From assembly GCA_022563625.1 (NCBI GenBank), contig JADFNA010000104.1:1-6381 (forward strand): a DNA stretch of 6,381 nt. The letters run 5' to 3'. Shown here piece after piece: positions 1 through 6,139 of the stretch (the first letter of the stretch is position 1; each line of letters starts with the position of its first letter). The notes beneath the pieces were generated by a model that was not told where the DNA came from, ran no database searches, and worked only from the letters and a program-made list of their open reading frames with translations. The position numbers and the translations under genes are program-made. The DNA comes from Candidatus Zixiibacteriota bacterium. GTDB taxonomy: Bacteria > Zixibacteria > MSB-5A5 > GN15 > JACZUZ01.

Positions 1-37
1 GAAACATTAACGAACACCTTGAATCAGTCTGATTCGT

Positions 38-1552
38 TTAATTGTCAATTTGCGCTTTTTGAATTTTCCCGGAGAAATCGACATAGACTGATTTCCACTC
101 CGAGAAAATATCCAGCGCCTGCTGGCCCGCCTCGCGGTGTCCATTGCCGGTGTTGCGTGTGCCGCCGAACGGCAGATGCACCTCGGCGCCGATTGTCGGC
201 GCGTTAATATAAAACAGCCCGGTGTAAACATCGCGCATAGCCTTAAATGCGCTGTTAACGTCGCGCGTATAGATCGAGGCGGACAGGCCATAGATTGTGT
301 TGTTAGCGATGCGGATGCCGTCTTCAAGGTCTTCGCATTGGACCACGTCCGTGACCGGGCCGAAAATTTCCTCTTTGAAAATCGTCATGTCTTCTGTTAC
401 GCCCGCAAACACAGTCGGGGCGATGAAATACCCATTTTTGTGTTTTATACCCATCAGCCGCTTGCCGCCGCACAACATGCTGGCGCCTTCTTTGTGACCG
501 ATTTCGATATATTTCAAGATTTTTTCCATCTGCGGCTCATTTATAATCGGACCCATGTCTGTTTTAGAATCCAGACCGTTGCCGACGCGCAGTTTTTTGG
601 CTTTGTCCATCAGCGACTGCGTGAAGTCCTTAATAACTTTCTTGTGAACGACCATTCGTGACGCGGCCGTGCAGCGCTGGCCGGAAGTGCCGAACGCCGC
701 CCAGATTGCGCCCTCTACCGCCAGCTCAACATCGGCGTCGTCCATGACAATGATGACATTTTTGCCGCCCATTTCGAGACTGCAATGTTTGAATGTCGGC
801 GCACACATCTCGGAAATCAAACGTCCGGTGCGTGTCGAACCGGTGAATGAGACAATGTCCACCTCACGATGTTCCACCAGCGGCTGGCCGGCTTCCGGGC
901 CGCCGCCGGAAATCATATTCAAGACACCTTTGGGCAAACCTGCGTTATGGAGAATCTCGACCAATTTCCAGACTGACCAGGGTGTGTCCGGCGCGGATTT
1001 GATGACCGCTGTGTTGCCACATATCAGGGCCGGCATGATTTTCCAAGAAGGGATTGCAATCGGGAAATTCCAGGGCGTGATCATGCCCACCACGCCGATT
1101 GGCTGGCGAATGGTCATGTTGAACTTATTGGCCAACTCCGAGGGCATGGTCGCCCCGTGCATTCGGCGACCCTCACCGGCCATGAAATAGGTCATGTCAA
1201 TCGCTTCCTGGACATCGCCGCGGGTCTCCTTCAAAACCTTGCCCATTTCGCGGGTCATGGTTTTGGCGATTTCCTCTTTTTGCTTGATAAGCTCTTCACC
1301 GGCTTTGTAAAGAATTTCGGCCCTGACGGGCGCGGGCATAGCTCTCCAGGCAGGAAAGGCGCCCCGGGCGGCCTTAACCGCCGCTTTAACGTCCGCCTCA
1401 TTCGAGTCTTGGAACTTGCCAATTATGTCATCCAGATTAGCCGGATTGCGGTTCTCAAAGGTTTTGCCGGAGGCGGAATTGACCCAGGAGCCTCCAATGA
1501 AGTTCTTGTATGTCTTAGCTTTAGTTGTTTTAACGGGTTTGGCCTTTGCCAT
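38..1552 (-). CDS. NAD(P)-dependent aldehyde dehydrogenase (ALDH superfamily)
   Basis: Cytosolic enzyme that oxidises an aldehyde to its carboxylic acid with NAD(P)+. Numbering from the ATG at 1552 (504 aa, usual ALDH length), the family landmarks are present: oxyanion Asn162 in PWNFP, cofactor-binding Lys185 in [10 protein letters not shown], the FTGST turn at 236-240, general base Glu260 in LEMGGKN, catalytic Cys294 in SGQRCTA, and Glu395/Phe397 in EEIFGPV. The C-terminal block [16 protein letters not shown] followed by GNGHREAG resembles ALDH7/ketoglutarate-semialdehyde-type bacterial enzymes, but the substrate cannot be read from this. The usual Pro after the cofactor Lys is Ser here. A longer frame starts at GTG 1594, but that codon has no Shine-Dalgarno, whereas ATG 1552 has AAGGA six bases upstream. 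The gene stands alone, divergent from the barrel gene. Family assignment is firm; the substrate is unknown. Confidence 0.95.
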   Translation of the reverse strand: MAKAKPVKTTKAKTYKNFIGGSWVNSASGKTFENRNPANLDDIIGKFQDSNEADVKAAVKAARGAFPAWRAMPAPVRAEILYKAGEELIKQKEEIAKTMTREMGKVLKETRGDVQEAIDMTYFMAGEGRRMHGATMPSELANKFNMTIRQPIGVVGMITPWNFPIAIPSWKIMPALICGNTAVIKSAPDTPWSVWKLVEILHNAGLPKGVLNMISGGGPEAGQPLVEHREVDIVSFTGSTRTGRLISEMCAPTFKHCSLEMGGKNVIIVMDDADVELAVEGAIWAAFGTSGQRCTAASRMVVHKKVIKDFTQSLMDKAKKLRVGNGLDSKTDMGPIINEPQMEKILKYIEIGHKEGASMLCGGKRLMGIKHKNGYFIAPTVFAGVTEDMTIFKEEIFGPVTDVVQCEDLEDGIRIANNTIYGLSASIYTRDVNSAFKAMRDVYTGLFYINAPTIGAEVHLPFGGTRNTGNGHREAGQQALDIFSEWKSVYVDFSGKIQKAQIDN

Positions 1553-1558
1553 CTGTAT

Positions 1559-1563
1559 TCCTT
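1559..1563 (-). promoter_or_regulatory. Ribosome binding site deciding the aldehyde dehydrogenase start
   Basis: AAGGA on the minus strand, six bases before ATG 1552. The alternative GTG at 1594 is preceded by GCTCTGAAAA with no purine-rich core. The 14 residues between the two starts are not typical of an ALDH N-terminus, so the ATG is preferred. Confidence 0.7.
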
Positions 1564-1650
1564 GCTTAGCTAGAGTGTGGAAATCGACATTCACTTTTCA
1601 GAGCGGTTGCGAGACCCTGTTGCTCCCGTGCGCCGCCCTGTGAAAGCGCA

Positions 1651-1678
1651 AATATACCGTCGCTCCCTCAGAAGTCAA
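1651..1678 (-). promoter_or_regulatory. Sigma70-type promoter for the aldehyde dehydrogenase
   Basis: Minus strand TTGACT (1678-1673) and TATATT (1656-1651) are separated by 16 bp; each hexamer matches the consensus at five of six positions. Transcription would start near 1644 and give a leader of about 92 nt before ATG 1552. No other pair this good is seen on this strand in the region. Confidence 0.65.
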
Positions 1679-1722
1679 CGCCGATTCATTCGGGCAAATG
1701 AGACCTGTTAGGCCGGTCAATT

Positions 1723-1741
1723 AAGGCCGTGTTTTGGCCTT
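1723..1741. repeat. Inverted repeat between divergent promoters, possible operator
   Basis: AAGGCC and GGCCTT form perfect 6-bp arms around GTGTTTT. An outer pair GTTAG (1707-1711) and CTAAC (1747-1751) is arranged symmetrically around it. The element lies between the two outward-facing promoters (about 45 bp from the left -35, about 29 bp from the right -35). It is therefore better placed as a protein-binding site than as an RNA hairpin. It could be chance. Confidence 0.35.
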
Positions 1742-1769
1742 TCGGGCTAACATTTCGCTGATTTTGGAG

Positions 1770-1798
1770 TTAGAGGAATTGGAGGAATGTGTTATATT
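1770..1798 (+). promoter_or_regulatory. Candidate extended -10 promoter for the barrel gene
   Basis: TGTTATATT at 1790-1798 combines an extended -10 (TGn) with a five-of-six -10 hexamer. The -35 at 17 bp spacing (TTAGAG, 1770-1775) is poor, which is common for extended -10 promoters. Transcription would start near 1805, leaving a leader of about 92 nt. Confidence 0.4.
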
Positions 1799-1896
1799 CC
1801 CGTGAGTCCTGAAGGGCCATCTGTCGCTCCTCACTGCGGCAGACCAAAGAAAACCCTGCATGCGCGCCCACACCGCGCTCAGACACTGGAGCCTGT

Positions 1897-2505
1897 ATGG
1901 CCGAAGCGCTAATTGTTATGTTCTCCTTTGCCCCGGTGGTAATTGTCCCGCCGGAAGTCTTTGATACCGCCAACGAATACTCGTTGAATATCTATGGCGG
2001 CATGCAAACCCCGAATCGCGATTTGCGCGCGGGTTTTGAATTCGGGACGAAATTAGAATTCCGCATCGTTCATCCCTATCTCCTGCGTTTTGGCATAGAC
2101 TACAGTGAAGCGGAGGTGACTGATCCTTTCGCGCCGCGCGGACGAAAGTCCAGTATGAATTTCAATCTAGACGCGCTGGCATACCGCGGACGCAAAGGAT
2201 TAATTAGTTATGTGGGGCTGGGGGTTGCCTTTGGGGTCAACAACCTTCAGGTCGCGTCAGAAACCCTTGATTCACTTGAAACCTATCTGGGTGTGACCCA
2301 TGTCAGCCTCAAAAACAGCTTTGGCTACCGGATATTGATGGGACTGCGTTTTGAAGAACTGTTTGTGTTTGAAGTTTCTTTCCAGCAGGCCAACCCGGAC
2401 TATGTCTACCGGCGCGATTTTAGTAACGGCGATTACAGTTTGGAAGAAATTGACGGAACATTTTCGGTTGCGCGGGTGAATCTGGGATATTTATTCAAGC
2501 TCTGA
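1897..2505 (+). CDS. Putative small outer-membrane beta-barrel protein
   Basis: A 202-residue protein of unknown specific function. After a hydrophobic N-terminal stretch (residues 4-19), the chain has about eight segments with alternating polar/apolar residues and many Gly and aromatic residues, near 27-34, 45-58, 60-70, 86-96, 101-113, 135-151, 154-163 and 187-200. It ends VNLGYLFKL, much like the C-terminal strand signal of outer-membrane proteins. This fits an eight-strand OmpA/OmpX-like barrel. ATG 1897 has GGAG five bases upstream and no other ATG, GTG or TTG lies upstream in frame before the stop at 1810. The N-terminus is odd for a Sec signal because it has Glu and no Lys or Arg before the hydrophobic core. 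The gene converges on tgt, with three bases between the stops. Existence of the gene is likely; the barrel call is inference from pattern. Confidence 0.7.
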   Translation: MAEALIVMFSFAPVVIVPPEVFDTANEYSLNIYGGMQTPNRDLRAGFEFGTKLEFRIVHPYLLRFGIDYSEAEVTDPFAPRGRKSSMNFNLDALAYRGRKGLISYVGLGVAFGVNNLQVASETLDSLETYLGVTHVSLKNSFGYRILMGLRFEELFVFEVSFQQANPDYVYRRDFSNGDYSLEEIDGTFSVARVNLGYLFKL

Positions 2506-2534
2506 TATTCAAGCTCCGATTTTCGAACTCTGAT
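2493..2534. repeat. Three tandem 14-bp units across two convergent stop codons
   Basis: Units at 2493-2506 (ATTCAAGCTCTGAT), 2507-2520 (ATTCAAGCTCCGAT) and 2521-2534 (TTTCGAACTCTGAT) are directly adjacent. Unit 2 differs from unit 1 at one base and unit 3 at three. The plus-strand TGA ending the barrel gene lies in unit 1, and the minus-strand TGA ending tgt lies in unit 2. The array therefore encodes the last residues of both proteins. Confidence 0.8.
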
Positions 2535-3558
2535 ACAACTCCAGAAATTCTTTGCGGAATGTATCGAACACCCCGCTGGCGATTGCTTTTCTGATATTTC
2601 CCATCAGCTTCTGATAAAAATAGATTGAGTGATAGGTCGCCAGAATCTGCGCGGTGATTTCGCTCTGATTGTACAGATGGCGAATATACGCGCGGCTGTA
2701 GCGGCGGCAAACCTTGCAGTCGCAGTTCGGGTCAAACGGCCGGTTGTCGTCGGCGCAATCAGCGTTGCGAAACACCAGCGGCCCCTCCGAGGTAAACACC
2801 AGGCCGGTGCGCGCATTGCGTGTCGGAAGCACACAGTCAAACATATCAACACCGCAGGAAACAGCCTGCAAAATGTCCTCGGGATACCCTACGCCCATCA
2901 GATAGCGCGGCTTATCTTCGGGGAGCAGGTCCGCCGTGTAATCGGTCATGTCATATAGTATGTTTTTGTCCTCACCGACCGCCAGACCGCCGATGGCATA
3001 ACCGGGGAAATCCAGCGCAGTGATTTCTTCGGCTGACTGTTTGCGCAGTTCTTTATCAGTCCACCCCTGTAAAATCCCATACAGTTGCTGTGTGTTTTCC
3101 TCTGGCGCTGTGGCGGCATTTGCGTCAAAATATTTCTTGCCGCGTTTGGCCCAGGCTGTGGTTCGCTCAAGCGCTGTGATGGCGAATGATCTGTCGCAAT
3201 CTGCCGGGGGACATTGGTCAAAAGACATGATAATATCGGCGCCGAGAGCTATCTGGATTTCGATCACCCGTTCAGGAGTGAAATGATGCATTGAGCCGTC
3301 ATGAATCGAGGCGAATGTGACGCCATCATCGGTGATTTTCAGTTTTTCCGAGAGCGACATAACCTGAAACCCGCCAGAATCAGTCAGCGTCGGTTTGTTC
3401 CAGCCAGTGAAAGCCGCCAGCCCGCCATGCCGGGAAATAAGTTCGTGTCCGGGGCGCAGGTAGAGATGATAGGAGTTGCCGAGGACAATTTCGGCGCCGG
3501 CCTCTTCAAGATCAGCGCAGGTCAAGGCTTTGACAGAGCCAGCGGTCCCGACCGGCAT
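2509..3558 (-). CDS. tgt: tRNA-guanine transglycosylase (queuine/preQ1), 5' end uncertain
   Basis: Exchanges guanine 34 of GUN-anticodon tRNAs for preQ1 in queuosine synthesis (known for bacterial Tgt). Numbered from ATG 3558 (349 aa), I see MPVGT at 1-5, LTDSGGFQVMSL with active-site Asp60, FDQC with Asp114, the substrate-pocket segment GYAIGGLAVGE, nucleophile Asp241 in MFDCVLPTRNAR, and the zinc ligands Cys279, Cys281, Cys284 (CDCKVC) and His310. The usual FDEC is FDQC here. Bacterial Tgt normally has about 25-35 residues before MPVGT. That part is visible upstream in the same frame (ARSGKITTAQGEFHTPAF, codons 3612-3559), but the frame has no ATG, GTG or TTG before its stop at 3766-3768, and ATG 3558 has no Shine-Dalgarno. 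The true gene therefore extends past 3558 by an unusual start, a frameshift or a sequence error. It probably shares a transcript with the Pro-rich frame upstream. Confidence 0.93.
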   Translation of the reverse strand: MPVGTAGSVKALTCADLEEAGAEIVLGNSYHLYLRPGHELISRHGGLAAFTGWNKPTLTDSGGFQVMSLSEKLKITDDGVTFASIHDGSMHHFTPERVIEIQIALGADIIMSFDQCPPADCDRSFAITALERTTAWAKRGKKYFDANAATAPEENTQQLYGILQGWTDKELRKQSAEEITALDFPGYAIGGLAVGEDKNILYDMTDYTADLLPEDKPRYLMGVGYPEDILQAVSCGVDMFDCVLPTRNARTGLVFTSEGPLVFRNADCADDNRPFDPNCDCKVCRRYSRAYIRHLYNQSEITAQILATYHSIYFYQKLMGNIRKAIASGVFDTFRKEFLELYQSSKIGA

Positions 3559-4157
3559 AAAGGCCGGCGTGTGGAACTCGCCCTGCGCCGTAGTAATTTT
3601 CCCGCTGCGGGCGCGGTTTTCTTTTCTCCCGGAGGAGGCAGTTCGCCGGATTCGAGAGACTCGATTAACCTTCTGCTCTGATTCTCGGACAATCCAGCGC
3701 TGCCGGCCTTGAGTTTGCTTGATATCGACTGGGCCTGTTGTGGAGACACTTTTTTTGCGGCAGCCTTAGGCGTATGCCCTTGGGTCAGGCCCGGATTAGC
3801 GATATTGGCCTCTTGCTTGGAAGCAGGGGCATGTTTCGGTGCCGGTGGTGATTGAGGAAGGCTGGCCGGTTTTGCTTTCTCGGCCGTAGTCTTTGGTGGT
3901 TGAGGATGATGGGGCGTCCCGACGTGCTGTGTTGTCGCAAATCCCGGCGGTGTAGGCGATCCGGAAACGCCGCCTGCAAAGGCGGCCCCGGGGGATGCTA
4001 TTTCTAGGGTGTCGTCATCATTGGCAGCGTTCTGCTTGGCCGAAGCAGCCGGCTGAGCAGGTGGAGCAGGTGGAGTAGGTGGAGCCGGGTTTTTGTGTTG
4101 GGGACCAAATGGCTCTCCCAGATTTGGCGGATGATTGGTTTTTTTATCTTCAGTCAT
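3522..4157 (-). CDS. Pro/Ala-rich low-complexity protein upstream of tgt
   Basis: A 211-residue frame whose function I do not recognise. Residues 1-136 are rich in Pro, Ala, Lys and Gln with PP[TA] runs at 26-33, and have no membrane segment or signal peptide, so this part is probably disordered. Residues 137-178 include a short helix-like piece (SENQSRRLIESLESGEL). From about residue 180 the frame becomes Arg-rich (KLLRRRASSTRRPL) where it overlaps Tgt-coding sequence in another frame, so the last 30 or so residues are probably not a natural C-terminus. ATG 4157 has only a weak GGA five bases upstream. It may be an independent gene overlapping tgt by 37 bp from ATG 3558, or the 5' part of a frameshifted fusion with tgt. 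No convincing promoter was found for it. Confidence 0.5.
   Translation of the reverse strand: MTEDKKTNHPPNLGEPFGPQHKNPAPPTPPAPPAQPAASAKQNAANDDDTLEIASPGAAFAGGVSGSPTPPGFATTQHVGTPHHPQPPKTTAEKAKPASLPQSPPAPKHAPASKQEANIANPGLTQGHTPKAAAKKVSPQQAQSISSKLKAGSAGLSENQSRRLIESLESGELPPPGEKKTAPAAGKLLRRRASSTRRPLCRSGPLALSKP
3750..3756 (-). other. Candidate -1 slippery heptamer A AAA AAA
   Basis: In the Pro-rich frame the codons are GCA AAA AAA GTG, which gives the X XXY YYZ phase expected for -1 slippage. A -1 shift here moves the ribosome into the tgt frame, which is open from this point to the tgt stop and would yield a protein of about 549 aa. Only a weak stem with a G-U pair (CCGGC/GCTGG) lies downstream. 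A seven-A run is also a common site of sequencing error and natural indels, and the unshifted frame still looks protein-like for some 40 codons beyond it. Confidence 0.3.
4055..4090. repeat. Four tandem 9-bp units encoding Pro-Pro-Xaa
   Basis: Plus strand units GAGCAGGTG (4055-4063), GAGCAGGTG (4064-4072), GAGTAGGTG (4073-4081) and GAGCCGGGT (4082-4090). On the minus strand they encode the proline stretch near residues 23-34 of the Pro-rich protein. Multiples of three keep the frame, so the number of units could change without disrupting it. Confidence 0.75.
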
Positions 4158-4313
4158 TGTCGTCCAAACTCGTAGCTGTCAGTTTTCGATAAATCGGGCG
4201 GCGCCTGGCAGAGGGTTTTAAGGCCAAATCATACCGCCAGCGGCTCTGGGACCCCGTAGAGCATATAATCGGCTGTTGAGAGTTCGACTTTAGAAATCCT
4301 CTGAATTGAACGT

Positions 4314-4341
4314 CTTGACCCACAACAGCTTGGACTTGACC
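4314..4341 (+). repeat. CTTGACC direct repeats upstream of the lipoprotein promoter
   Basis: CTTGACC occurs at 4314-4320 and 4335-4341, a 21-bp period (two helical turns), ending about 43 bp before the -35 box. The -35 itself begins CTTGAC (4384-4389). The spacing suits an activator binding the same DNA face, but two 7-mers could also be coincidence. Confidence 0.3.
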
Positions 4342-4384
4342 GTGGAGCCAGGCACAGAGAAGTTTAGCGCAAGTCCGCAACCCC

Positions 4385-4413
4385 TTGACAGTGAAGGAGC
4401 TATAACATATTAT
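4385..4413 (+). promoter_or_regulatory. Sigma70-type promoter for the lipoprotein gene
   Basis: TTGACA (4385-4390, perfect -35) and TATTAT (4408-4413, five of six) are exactly 17 bp apart. Transcription would start near 4420, leaving a leader of about 88 nt before ATG 4508. This is the best promoter in the window. Confidence 0.75.
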
Positions 4414-4507
4414 TCGGTTCTGAGCGGGAGGTTGAGTCTGAGCCTCAGCTCTTACTACGTTAAGATTATCGAGAAACCATTAAAGTCTACTGTGAGGACA
4501 TTTTCGC

Positions 4508-6136
4508 ATGGCAATACGCGCGGCACACCACCCGAGATTCATGTTAACCGCCTTTGTTTGCTCTCTCTGCCTGGTCATCGCCTTAGTTATCGGCTGTTCT
4601 GAAACGCAGCCGACAACAACCGGGTTTTCCACAACTACTCTCAATTTGACACCTCGCTCGTTCCCTTCGCCTCCGGCGGGCATGATTTACGAGATGTGGC
4701 TGTTGCGTGGCAATCCCACTTTTGAAAGCCCACTGACTATTTCGGACAAGGATGTCATGTCACTGGGCCGTTTTGGATGGGACCAAAACATTTACATTAT
4801 GCGGGATGAAAACAATATGAAACGTGAGCGCGTTTTCGAGCTGGATTTAAGTATTCTCGAGTGGGATTATCTCGCGATTTCTGTCGAGTACATCGATTCA
4901 GTATCAGCAAGGCCAAGCGCAATTTTCCTCTGGGACCGTATTCAGGACCCGAAAGTGGATCAGTTCATGTCGCTCAAATTTCCGCTGGGGTATGATACGA
5001 CTGTGACCGGACTTGTGAGCATGCAGACGCCCACTGATGGAGACTTGCTCGGCAATGAATCCGGGGTCTGGTTTGCTGTTTATTCTGCGTCCCGGTTTAC
5101 TTTGCAGGATACCTTTGACATCAAAGTCGAGTTCGTAAGTCCGGCGCCACTGCAGATCCAGCGCGATTCCATCAGAGACGACACTAGCGGCACAACGCTC
5201 GACACACTGGGAATTGACAGCGTTTTTCCGGTCAATTACCTGCGTTTTAGCCCCTTCAATCTGGACACCTTTACTGTGAATACCGTGCGTGCGTTTTTCC
5301 ATATTGTCTCGATAAACACCGACACGGTAACCTGGATAGATTTGAGCGGTATCACTCCTGACACGATTATCGGCAGGCCGGAAACCCTGTCATTCGGCGA
5401 CCCCGCCCACTTTCAAACGGTTATATATCAGGCGAATCGAGATTATGTCTTCCGCACCACAGCGTCCGTGTCCGGGTTCAATACTTTTTTCGTAAATAAC
5501 TTCTCAAATGGATTTATTGACCTGCATGATCTGACCGGGACAGGCTGGCATTACAAGGGATGGATACTGGGTCCGCATGTCACTGCGGAGCCGACGAATT
5601 TTGTGCGCATGAATTTTGGAGAGAATAAAGTAATCAACTGGGAAAAAGAGGGCCGGCTTATGTATGGCACCGGTATCTGGCTGGATACTACCATTGATTC
5701 GGTCTTAGATACCGTGCTGGTGACCAGCTATGGTGGGGACAGCACGATCAGCCGCAATGTGTACAGTTACAGCAATGAGATTGGCTATAACTTTCCGGGA
5801 GACAACGGAGGCTTCTCCGATACTCTTGAGCGGCCCCCATTTCCGGGCGAGGATTTTCTTATCAATCTGCCGTTAATCCCACCCATCATCGGCGGCGGAC
5901 CCGCCTGGAATTTCTTTGGCACAATCGCGGACACCGCGATAGCGATAATTACTGTGGAACCGGACAACTATCGTGATTCAACACGGAATTTCCCGATGAT
6001 TGTGCTGGGTCGTGAATTGGGGCAATCGGAGCCATTTATCAATATGCGGATGATGAACTTTACCGGTATTACCGAGCCGTTTCCGAATGCCCGCCAGAGC
6101 TGGCCGCATATTGTGGTGGAGCATATACTAAGATAG
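4508..6136 (+). CDS. Large lipoprotein of unknown function with two similar halves
   Basis: A 542-residue protein that I do not recognise as a named family. Residues 11-29 are a hydrophobic signal segment ending in lipobox VIGC, so Cys30 should be lipidated and the protein membrane-anchored outside the cytoplasm. A Thr/Pro-rich linker (31-56) follows. Residues 58-66 (GMIYEMWLL) to 124-145 (ISVEYIDS...AIFLWDRI) look like 347-356 (WHYKGWILGP) to 478-504 (IAIITVEPDN...MIVLGREL). Both have an opening Tyr-x-x-Trp strand and a late I-x-V-E-x-x-D strand. The Y-x-x-W opening recalls the extracytoplasmic domain of RskA-like anti-sigma factors, a weak analogy. The middle (215-290) is rich in Asp-Thr. 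The N-terminal Met has GAGGA nine bases upstream and a strong promoter before it; a terminator follows, so the gene is monocistronic. Coding status is firm; the role is unknown. Confidence 0.88.
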   Translation: MAIRAAHHPRFMLTAFVCSLCLVIALVIGCSETQPTTTGFSTTTLNLTPRSFPSPPAGMIYEMWLLRGNPTFESPLTISDKDVMSLGRFGWDQNIYIMRDENNMKRERVFELDLSILEWDYLAISVEYIDSVSARPSAIFLWDRIQDPKVDQFMSLKFPLGYDTTVTGLVSMQTPTDGDLLGNESGVWFAVYSASRFTLQDTFDIKVEFVSPAPLQIQRDSIRDDTSGTTLDTLGIDSVFPVNYLRFSPFNLDTFTVNTVRAFFHIVSINTDTVTWIDLSGITPDTIIGRPETLSFGDPAHFQTVIYQANRDYVFRTTASVSGFNTFFVNNFSNGFIDLHDLTGTGWHYKGWILGPHVTAEPTNFVRMNFGENKVINWEKEGRLMYGTGIWLDTTIDSVLDTVLVTSYGGDSTISRNVYSYSNEIGYNFPGDNGGFSDTLERPPFPGEDFLINLPLIPPIIGGGPAWNFFGTIADTAIAIITVEPDNYRDSTRNFPMIVLGRELGQSEPFINMRMMNFTGITEPFPNARQSWPHIVVEHILR

Positions 6137-6139
6137 TTT

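Larger units (their letters stand above)
1553..1896. other. Divergent intergenic region (344 bp)
   Basis: This stretch separates the leftward dehydrogenase from the rightward barrel gene. It holds a sigma70-type promoter pointing left (1651-1678), an extended -10 element pointing right (1770-1798) and, between them, an AAGGCC/GGCCTT inverted repeat. Short open frames here have no ribosome binding site and no protein-like composition, so no gene is called. A GAGGAAT heptamer occurs twice, 9 bp apart (1773-1779 and 1782-1788), next to the rightward -10. Confidence 0.6.
4158..4507. other. Divergent intergenic region (350 bp)
   Basis: Lies between the leftward Pro-rich/tgt unit and the rightward lipoprotein gene. 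It contains a near-consensus rightward promoter (4385-4413), two CTTGACC direct repeats upstream of it, and a widely spaced inverted repeat GCTGTTG (4272-4278) / CAACAGC (4323-4329). In the lipoprotein leader a small bulged hairpin may form at 4434-4451 (GAG-CTG/CAG-CTC, loop AGCCT). No convincing leftward promoter and no supported small gene were found. Confidence 0.55.

Noticed and set aside
10..37. GAATCA-GTC-TGATTC hairpin just after the aldehyde dehydrogenase stop, as a terminator
   Set aside because: The stem is short and AT-rich, the loop is 3 nt and no T-run follows on the minus strand.
137..1573. Plus-strand open frames opposite the dehydrogenase
   Set aside because: They are antisense shadows of a gene with complete conserved motifs and have no recognisable protein features.
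1553..1594. GTG 1594 as the aldehyde dehydrogenase start (518 aa)
   Set aside because: No Shine-Dalgarno; ATG 1552 has AAGGA at good spacing and gives a normal-length protein.
2604..3286. Open frames on both strands overlapping tgt
   Set aside because: The tgt frame carries all the catalytic and zinc-binding residues; the others are Arg/His-rich shadows.
4264..4269. TATAAT as a rightward -10 box
   Set aside because: No -35 at 16-18 bp (CGGCTC); the TTGACA/TATTAT pair downstream is far better.
4193..4300. Leftward promoter for the Pro-rich/tgt unit (TATATG or TATGAT candidates)
   Set aside because: Neither has a -35-like hexamer at proper spacing, so no call is made.
4150..4380. 76-codon minus-strand frame upstream of the Pro-rich frame
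   Set aside because: It starts at a TTG without a ribosome binding site, has no domain pattern and overlaps the intergenic promoter region.
4306..4602. 98-codon plus-strand frame overlapping the lipoprotein start
   Set aside because: It begins before the predicted transcription start, at TTG, and overlaps the well-supported lipoprotein gene.
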